From the NCBI RefSeq assembly GCF_021233355.1, contig NZ_CP089507.1, forward strand, positions 3,039,001 to 3,103,000: a stretch of 64,000 bases of DNA. Reading direction: 5' to 3'. Every line of letters starts with the position of its first letter. The first letter of the stretch is position 1. This document shows positions 58,521 to 64,000 of the stretch, piece by piece. The position numbers were made by a program, and so were the translations under genes. This DNA is from Luteimonas fraxinea. Its GTDB lineage: Bacteria > Pseudomonadota > Gammaproteobacteria > Xanthomonadales > Xanthomonadaceae. The notes beneath the pieces were generated by a model. The model saw only the letters and a program-made list of their open reading frames with translations, was not told the DNA's origin and did not search any database.

Positions 58521-61337
58521 TCAGAACTGGTAGCGCACACCGGCCAGCCAGGAGCGGCCGAAGCCTTCCATTTCCAGCACGCGGTTGCGCTGGCCCTGGA
58601 AGCGGATCTGCTTCGTGTCCTGGATGTTGTTGATCTCGCCGAACACACTCCAGCCGGCGCCGAGCGTATAGCTGGTCGAGAAATCCAGGCTGGCGCGATC
58701 GTTCCAGTAGACGTTCAGTTCGGGATTGGTGATGTCGAAGGACTGGATGAACTTCGAGCGGTAGTTGTAGGCCAGACGCGCGTTGAGGCCGGACTTCTCG
58801 TAGGTCAGGGCGAAGTTGTAGTTCGTCCGCGAGGTGCCCGGCAGTTCGGTCTCGCCCAGATCGAACGGCAGTTCGGCCTTCGACTTCGCATAGGTGTAGT
58901 TGGCGTATACGCCCAGGCCCGACAGGGCGCCCGGCAACATGTCGAAGGTCTGCTGCCACGACAGTTCCGCGCCGTAGATGCGACCCTTCTCGCCGTTCTC
59001 GGCGCGGGTGATCTGGAAGATCTGGCCGGGTCCGGCGGCCTCGTCGCGTGAGGCCACGAACAGCGGATCGTCGATGCGCTTGTAGAACAGCGCGGCCGAC
59101 ATCAGACCGAGCGGACGCAGATAGTGCTCGAACGACAGGTCCAGATTGTGCGCGAATGCTTCGCGGACCAGCGGGTTGCCTTCGCTGATGGCGATCACGT
59201 TGAGATCGTCCGCCTCGCCGATCACCCGGTAGGGTGCGGTGTGCATGAAGTCCGGGCGGTTGATCGCGGTGGAGTAGGAGGCGCGCAGGATGGAATCGGG
59301 GTTGGCCTCGTAGCGGAAGTGCAGGCTCGGCAGCACATTGCCGTAGCTGCGGCTCGCGGTCTGCGGCAACACGTCGCCGGTGTCTTCGTCGAACTGCAGC
59401 GCGCTGCCTTCGAGTTCGGTGCGCTCGTAGCGCACGCCGGCGATCATCGTCAGCGCGTCCCAGTTGGCGTCGATGCGCGCATAGCCCGCATAGACGTTCT
59501 CTTCGGCCTGGTAGTCGCCGGTCAGCGAATCGGGAATCAGACGCGCGTGGTTGCCGCTTTCGAGCAGCGGGCCAGCGTACTTGTCGAAGATGTCGCGGCA
59601 GAAGCGCCGACCGGTCAGGAAGTAATCGAAGTTGTTCGACACGCTGTCGCACAGCATGTCCGAATAGCGGATCCCGAGAGCGGCGAAGTCGGAAGCGCTG
59701 CCGTTGCGGTAACGCTCGTCGTCGAACATCTTGTCGCGCTGGCGGGCGCGGACACCGAACTTGATGTCGCCGCTGTCGCCGAGGAAGGTCTGCTGGCGCC
59801 CCAGATCCAGGCGCAGTGCGTTCTCTTCTTCTTCGCCGTACTCGTAACGATCATTGAGGCGACGGAACGCGTACCAGTTCTCCGGCAGATTGACGCCGCT
59901 GGCCGGCGCGTCGGGACGGCCGAGAATGTTCCAAGTCGGGAAATCCGGGTTCGCGTAGTCGTACGCGAACTGCGGTCGCACGCTGGAGCGGAAGATGTAC
60001 TGCATGCGCGGGCTGGTGGTCTTGGTGGCCCGGCTCTGCGAGGCCTGCCAGTCAAGCTTCCACATCTCGCCGAGGAAATGCTCACCGGCGAGGTTGTACG
60101 TGCGGATGCTCTTGTCGTAGGTGCGCTCGCGCAGTTCCTTGTCGAAAGTCGCGCGTGCGCGGCCGGTGGTCTCGTCGGAGCCGGCGGCATAGTTGTCGAG
60201 CGTGATCGTCAGGTTGTCGCGGAACTCGCGGTCGACGAAGTTCGAATCCGACACGACGAAGTAGACCAGGTTGTCGGGGTTGATGCGGTAATCGAAACGA
60301 CCGGTGATGCCCTTGCGCGTGCGCAGGCCTTCGTAATCCTTGATCTGGATTTCGCTGGGCGCGAAACCGCCGGCAACGGGGCTGTACAGCGTTTCCACGT
60401 TGTCGGTGAAGCGGCCTTGCTTGCTGATCGAGCCGGAGATCAGCACACCGAAGTTGCCTTCGGCGCCGAAGCGGTTGCCGATGGTGGCGTTGTAGCGCTG
60501 GTTGTCGCCGTCGCCGAGCTGGTACTTGCCGCCGGCGGCCGACGCGCGCAGCGTCAGGCCTTCGCGGTCCAGCGCGCTCTGCGTGCGGATGTTGATGTTG
60601 CCGGCGATCGCGTCGCCGTCCATGTCCGGGGTGATCGCCTTGGTGACTTCGAGCGCGGCGATGACATCGGAGGGAATCGTGTCGAGTTCGACGCCGCGGC
60701 TCGCGGCATCGGGGTTGGCCAGCTGCACACCGTCGATGGTGACGGTGGTGAATTCCTTGGGCGCGCCGCGCACGGTGACGTAGCGGCCTTCGCCCTGGTC
60801 GCGTTCGATCGACACGCCCGGGATGCGCTGCGTGGATTCGGCGATGTTGTTGTCCGGGAACTGGCCCAGCAGATCGGCCGAGACCACGTTGACGTAGTTC
60901 GTCGACGCGCGCTGCTGGTTGAGTGCCATGGCCTGCGCGTCGCGGCTGGCGCGCACTTCGACCACGCCCATGTCGGTCGCGGAAACCGTGCTGCGCAGCG
61001 TGACGTCCACCTGCGCCCCGCGGGTGTCACCGACCTCGACGTCGGACTGGTGACGCGTGTAACCCAGATAGTCGACCTGCAGCGGATAGCGGCCCGGCGC
61101 GAGGCCGGTCACGCGGAAGAAACCTTCGCGGTCGGTGCTGACCTGGCGGCCGTCGACCGTGACAATCGCGCCTTCTAGCGACACGCCGCGCGAAGCTTCG
61201 CTGACCTTGCCGACGATCGTGTTCGCCATGGCGGCGATCGTGTCGACGCTCGACGACTGTGCGGTGGCGGGCTGCGGGCAGGCCAGGGCGAGCGTGGCGG
61301 CGATGGCCGCGGCGAGGACGGTACGACTGGGTGACAT
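58521..61337 (-). CDS. TonB-dependent receptor with carboxypeptidase-like N-terminal domain
   Basis: 938 residues from the ATG at 61337, which has GGAG upstream and starts a signal peptide (MSPSRTVLAAAIAATLALA). Domains: a carboxypeptidase-D-regulatory-like fold at about 40-115 (IVGKVSEASRGVSLEGA), a TonB-box-like MGVVEVRAS near 125, a plug with QRIPGVSIERDQGEGRYVTVRG, and a 22-strand beta barrel ending in the C-terminal Phe. The order matches the Xanthomonas/Caulobacter receptor class. Divergent from a phosphatase and pyrophosphatase, so an organophosphate ligand is plausible but unproven. Confidence 0.92.
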   Translation of the reverse strand: MSPSRTVLAAAIAATLALACPQPATAQSSSVDTIAAMANTIVGKVSEASRGVSLEGAIVTVDGRQVSTDREGFFRVTGLAPGRYPLQVDYLGYTRHQSDVEVGDTRGAQVDVTLRSTVSATDMGVVEVRASRDAQAMALNQQRASTNYVNVVSADLLGQFPDNNIAESTQRIPGVSIERDQGEGRYVTVRGAPKEFTTVTIDGVQLANPDAASRGVELDTIPSDVIAALEVTKAITPDMDGDAIAGNINIRTQSALDREGLTLRASAAGGKYQLGDGDNQRYNATIGNRFGAEGNFGVLISGSISKQGRFTDNVETLYSPVAGGFAPSEIQIKDYEGLRTRKGITGRFDYRINPDNLVYFVVSDSNFVDREFRDNLTITLDNYAAGSDETTGRARATFDKELRERTYDKSIRTYNLAGEHFLGEMWKLDWQASQSRATKTTSPRMQYIFRSSVRPQFAYDYANPDFPTWNILGRPDAPASGVNLPENWYAFRRLNDRYEYGEEEENALRLDLGRQQTFLGDSGDIKFGVRARQRDKMFDDERYRNGSASDFAALGIRYSDMLCDSVSNNFDYFLTGRRFCRDIFDKYAGPLLESGNHARLIPDSLTGDYQAEENVYAGYARIDANWDALTMIAGVRYERTELEGSALQFDEDTGDVLPQTASRSYGNVLPSLHFRYEANPDSILRASYSTAINRPDFMHTAPYRVIGEADDLNVIAISEGNPLVREAFAHNLDLSFEHYLRPLGLMSAALFYKRIDDPLFVASRDEAAGPGQIFQITRAENGEKGRIYGAELSWQQTFDMLPGALSGLGVYANYTYAKSKAELPFDLGETELPGTSRTNYNFALTYEKSGLNARLAYNYRSKFIQSFDITNPELNVYWNDRASLDFSTSYTLGAGWSVFGEINNIQDTKQIRFQGQRNRVLEMEGFGRSWLAGVRYQF

Positions 61338-61727
61338 GGGGACTCCGATGAGGGATGCGTGTGTCGGGGGCATGGCGAAGCCGCAGCCGTCACGTCGCGG
61401 AAAGCGGCGTGCGTTGCGTGGTCTGCGTTGTGGCGTGCGTCGCGCGTCGGCGACGACCCGTTCCCCCGGGGTCGGCATCTTGCGACGCTTCGATGACAGT
61501 TCTGTTGTGGCGGTGCGTCAGTGCGATGTCGCGGCGCGCATGCAACGTGCCTGCAACCTCGCGCGTCGATCATGACGCGCTGTGTCGATACGCATGACGG
61601 TCCCGCGACATCGATGCGACGGTGAGGTGGCGATCGCCGGGTCCCTCTCCGCCCAATCTTTCGACATCCGCTGTCTGCGAGGCGTTTGCCGATGACGGAT
61701 GCGGCTCCACACAAGGACACATTACCG
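61338..61727. other. 390-bp divergent regulatory region
   Basis: It separates the receptor (minus) and the phosphatase (plus). No credible gene is present. On the minus strand CTGTCAT at 61493-61499 is a perfect half-site of the enterobacterial Pho box (CTGTCAT-N4-CTGTCAC), but the second half is poor. AAGGA near 61713 is a weak ribosome site for the phosphatase. No other clear promoter was found. Confidence 0.5.
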
Positions 61728-63125
61728 ATGACACACGCGCTGCCCGCACGCCTGCCCCGTCTTCTGCTGCTGAGCGCCGCACTGCTCGCGATGCCGCTTC
61801 ATGCCATGGCGGCTGGCGAAACACGCGTCGAGCCGAACACGCTCGTGCCCGAAGGCGTCATGCGCTACGCGCCGAGCGTGTTTCCCGATCGCATCGTCGC
61901 CTCGCCGGCGCAGGACGCATCGACGGGCTTCGGTGTGTCCTGGCGCACGGCCGCGTCGGTCGAAGCACCGATCGTGGAACTCGTGATCGCCGGCGATTCA
62001 CCGGACATGGGCGCGCGTCGCCGCATCGCCGCACGCAGCACATCGCTCGAAGGCGAGAACGGCGCGGCGCAGTTCCATCGCGCCGAGGTCGACGGTCTGC
62101 AGCCGGATACGCTCTACGCCTGGCGTGTGCAGGGCGGTGGCACCTGGAGCCCGTGGATGCAGACGCGCACTGCGGCCGCGGCCGACGCGCCGCTGACACT
62201 GCTGTATTTCGGCGACACCCAGAACAAGAACGCCAGCCTGAGCACGCGCGTGTTGCGCGAAGCGCATCGGCAAGCGCCCGACGCCAAGCTCGCGCTGTTC
62301 GCCGGCGATCTGGTCAGCGGCGGCGACGGCGAAGACGACAACGAGTGGGGCGAGTGGTTCGACGCGGTCGGCCCACTGGCGACGATGGTCGTCAACGCGC
62401 CGGCGCCCGGTAACCACGAGTACTGGGAAGAATTCGAGGACACGCCGCAGGAGCGTCGCGTGCTCGGCGGCCACTGGCCGCGCACCTTCGCGCTGCCGGC
62501 CAATGGCGCGCCCGGCGCGGAGCAGACCAGCTACTGGTTCGACTACCAAGGCGTGCGCGTGGTGGTGCTCGACGGCACGTCCGCGCTCGACCTCGGCACG
62601 GCCGAAGCGCAGGCCGCGTGGCTCGATCGCACGCTGGCCGCCAATCCGCATCCCTGGTCGATCGCGCTGATCCACCAGCCGATGTATTCTCCGCGCCAGG
62701 ATCGCGACAACGTCGCCCTGCGCGAACAGGTGCTACCGGTGCTGGAGCGACGCCGCGTCGATCTGGTGCTGCAGGGCCACGATCACGTCTACGGGCGGCG
62801 TCCCGGTGAGGACGCGAAGCGCGCGACGCCGCAATACCTCGTGTCGGTGGTCGGCGCGAAGCAGTACCGCCTGTCGGACGGTGCACGTCGCGACATGGCG
62901 CCGACGGCGGAGGACACCCAGTTGTTCCAGGTCATCCGTCTCGATGGCGACACGCTGCATTACGAATCGCGTACCGCGACCGGCCGTCTCTATGACGCGT
63001 TCGAGATCCGCGGCGCGACGCCGGAGACGCGCACGCTGCACGAGATCACCGAGGGCCGCATCGCGCCGCGCGATTGCGCACGCGACGAAACGCTCAAGGG
63101 CCGCGCCGACCGGTGCTGGGAGTGA
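61728..63125 (+). CDS. Exported metallophosphoesterase, purple acid phosphatase-like
   Basis: 465 residues from the ATG at 61728, chosen for its signal peptide (LLLLSAALLAMPLHAMA); earlier TTG and ATG codons are in frame. A beta-sandwich N-terminal domain of the purple acid phosphatase type (about 35-150) precedes a metallophosphoesterase domain. The metal-binding blocks are intact: FGDTQ, AGDLVSGG, GNHEYW, IHQPMY and QGHDHVYG. It probably releases phosphate from esters in the periplasm. Its stop overlaps the pyrophosphatase start. Confidence 0.9.
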   Translation: MTHALPARLPRLLLLSAALLAMPLHAMAAGETRVEPNTLVPEGVMRYAPSVFPDRIVASPAQDASTGFGVSWRTAASVEAPIVELVIAGDSPDMGARRRIAARSTSLEGENGAAQFHRAEVDGLQPDTLYAWRVQGGGTWSPWMQTRTAAAADAPLTLLYFGDTQNKNASLSTRVLREAHRQAPDAKLALFAGDLVSGGDGEDDNEWGEWFDAVGPLATMVVNAPAPGNHEYWEEFEDTPQERRVLGGHWPRTFALPANGAPGAEQTSYWFDYQGVRVVVLDGTSALDLGTAEAQAAWLDRTLAANPHPWSIALIHQPMYSPRQDRDNVALREQVLPVLERRRVDLVLQGHDHVYGRRPGEDAKRATPQYLVSVVGAKQYRLSDGARRDMAPTAEDTQLFQVIRLDGDTLHYESRTATGRLYDAFEIRGATPETRTLHEITEGRIAPRDCARDETLKGRADRCWE

Positions 63126-63733
63126 TGCACGTGCGCAATCGAATGTCCGCAACGCTGCTCGCCGCCGCACTCGCCAGCGCGACGCCGTTCGCGGCGCATG
63201 CCGCGACACCGCCCGCGCATGATCGCCAGCCGGCGAACGCGCCGGACGAGGCGGTGCTGCTGGTCGAGATTCCGGCGGGCGGTTTCACCAAGTACGAGAG
63301 CGATGCCGAAGGCCGGATCTTCGTCGACCGCTTCCTGTCGATGCCGATGGCCTACCCGGCGAACTACGGCTCGATGCCCGGCACCCATGCCGGGGACGGC
63401 GACCCGCTCGACGCACTGGTGCTGACGCGCGCTCCGCTGCACCCGGGCGTGCTGATCCGCTTCCGCCCGCTGGGCGTGCTGCGGATGATCGACGGCGGCG
63501 ACGCTGACGAGAAGATCATCGGCGTGCCGGCCGACGACGTGGATCCCACGTATGCCGGCATCCGTTCGATCGACGATCTGCCGGCGATGGAGCGCGAGCG
63601 CATCGAAGCGTTCTTCCGCGTCTACAAGGATCTGCCGGCCGGCAGCAAGCGCGTGGAACTGCGTGGCTGGGGCGGGATAGACGAAGCAAAGGCGGTGATG
63701 CGCGCCGCGAAGGACGGCTTCGACGCGAAGTGA
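63125..63733 (+). CDS. Exported family I inorganic pyrophosphatase
   Basis: 202 residues from an ATG that overlaps the phosphatase stop (TGATG). The N-terminus is a signal peptide (MSATLLAAALASATPFAAHA), unusual for this normally cytoplasmic family. The catalytic set is present: VEIPAGGFTKYE, RIFVDRFL, YPANYG, the DGDPLDALVL metal Asp residues, DADEKI and the Tyr/Lys of VYKDLPAG. It would split pyrophosphate to phosphate in the periplasm. With the phosphatase, it suggests phosphate scavenging. Confidence 0.92.
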   Translation: MHVRNRMSATLLAAALASATPFAAHAATPPAHDRQPANAPDEAVLLVEIPAGGFTKYESDAEGRIFVDRFLSMPMAYPANYGSMPGTHAGDGDPLDALVLTRAPLHPGVLIRFRPLGVLRMIDGGDADEKIIGVPADDVDPTYAGIRSIDDLPAMERERIEAFFRVYKDLPAGSKRVELRGWGGIDEAKAVMRAAKDGFDAK

Positions 63734-63752
63734 GTGCGGACCGCGTCGCGTT

Positions 63753-64000
63753 TCAACTGCAGAACTGCTCGCGCGCCAGCACGGCGTCCTGCAGCAGGGC
63801 GAGTTCGCGGGGTGATGCCACGTCGGGTGTCGTCGCAATGAGCCCGCGGATCGCCGGGCACGGGCTGTCGGTGTAGCCGGGCGGCCACAGTCCCACGAGT
63901 TGCGCGAAGCCGCGCACGACGTCTTCCGGCGTGATCTGGCGGCGCCTCCGGAAACGTTCCGGGCGCGCCTCGAACGGCGTGCGCCAGGCATCGCGTTGGC
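63753..64000 (-). CDS. Unrecognised protein, C-terminal part only
   Basis: The last 82 residues of a minus-strand gene whose start lies beyond the window. The frame is chosen because it reads as protein to a TGA at 63753 with an ordinary composition (RDAWRTPFEARPERF, then ITPEDVVRGFAQLVGLWPPG, then TPDVASPRELALLQDAVL). Two Cys occur, one close to the end. No family is recognised. It is convergent with the pyrophosphatase gene. Confidence 0.6.
   Translation of the reverse strand, partial: QRDAWRTPFEARPERFRRRRQITPEDVVRGFAQLVGLWPPGYTDSPCPAIRGLIATTPDVASPRELALLQDAVLAREQFCS

Noticed and set aside
59124..61178. 684-codon plus-strand open frame
   Set aside because: It is entirely antisense to the TonB-dependent receptor, which has plug, barrel and signal peptide. 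The shadow has no recognisable motif.

Overview
The window is high-GC, gene-dense, single-chromosome housekeeping DNA from a gammaproteobacterium, most likely a member of the Xanthomonadaceae/Lysobacteraceae (Lysobacter or Luteimonas-like). This is inferred from several things: the rpoN-hpf-ptsN-hprK-rapZ-PTS block, the pilT/pilU pair, a TonB-dependent receptor with a carboxypeptidase-like N-terminal domain, the family content, and intergenic palindromes of the kind common in that family. No rRNA, tRNA, CRISPR array, insertion sequence or prophage was seen.

Layout. 1-6.7 kb: a translationally coupled trio of a giant AAA+ ATPase (truncated by the window), an unrecognised protein and TelA. 6.9-10 kb (minus): aroK-aroB-WGR protein-hemE. 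10.05-10.63 kb: a gene-free tract with stacked palindromes and a hexanucleotide tandem array. 10.6-16.4 kb: GLYK-like kinase, pdxH with a coupled BtuF-like protein, an NAD(P)-binding protein with two SMR efflux subunits, and yggS-proC-DUF4426. 16.5-18.8 kb: pilT and pilU, the twitching retraction ATPases. 19-24.8 kb: sodA, tag, slyD-like, algH-ruvX, pyrB, then a long imperfect inverted repeat and an APC permease. 24.8-38.1 kb (minus): one long envelope and regulation block of kdsD-kdsC-lptC-lptA-lptB-rpoN-hpf-ptsN-hprK-rapZ-EIIA-HPr-EI, followed by mgtE, a CSD/DUF1294 protein and a lipoprotein esterase. 38.3-40.1 kb: ibaG-murA and a small EF-hand protein. 40.2-43.8 kb (minus): purM-membrane protein-purN-DUF3108-DUF3108. 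43.9-47 kb: DUF2066 protein, an AI-2E family permease, hda. 47-52.3 kb: murU, a DUF6491 lipoprotein, and the tightly overlapping ftsY-asmA-like-mutY-yggX operon. 52.4-58.4 kb: rsmD-coaD, a lipoprotein, ferredoxin-ggt, MBL-MAPEG, upp. 58.5-63.7 kb: a divergent TonB receptor and a coupled acid phosphatase-like enzyme with an exported pyrophosphatase. The window ends in an unrecognised partial gene.

How genes work together. Overlaps of the ATGA, GTGA or TGATG type link most neighbours, so the region is a series of compact operons. The lpt/kds genes make Kdo and export LPS. The PTS proteins (EI, HPr, EIIA-Man type, EIIA-Ntr, HPr kinase, RapZ) form a phosphorelay with no sugar permease in sight, so they look regulatory. 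The 58.5-63.7 kb block looks like an outer-membrane and periplasmic phosphate-scavenging unit.

The most unusual observations are the AAA+/TelA trio, the phosphate-scavenging cassette with an exported family I pyrophosphatase, a set of start codons sitting exactly 6 nt after a -10-like hexamer (predicted leaderless mRNAs), and a ~178-bp palindromic element after pyrB. All functions are read from sequence and family knowledge only; no database search was run.
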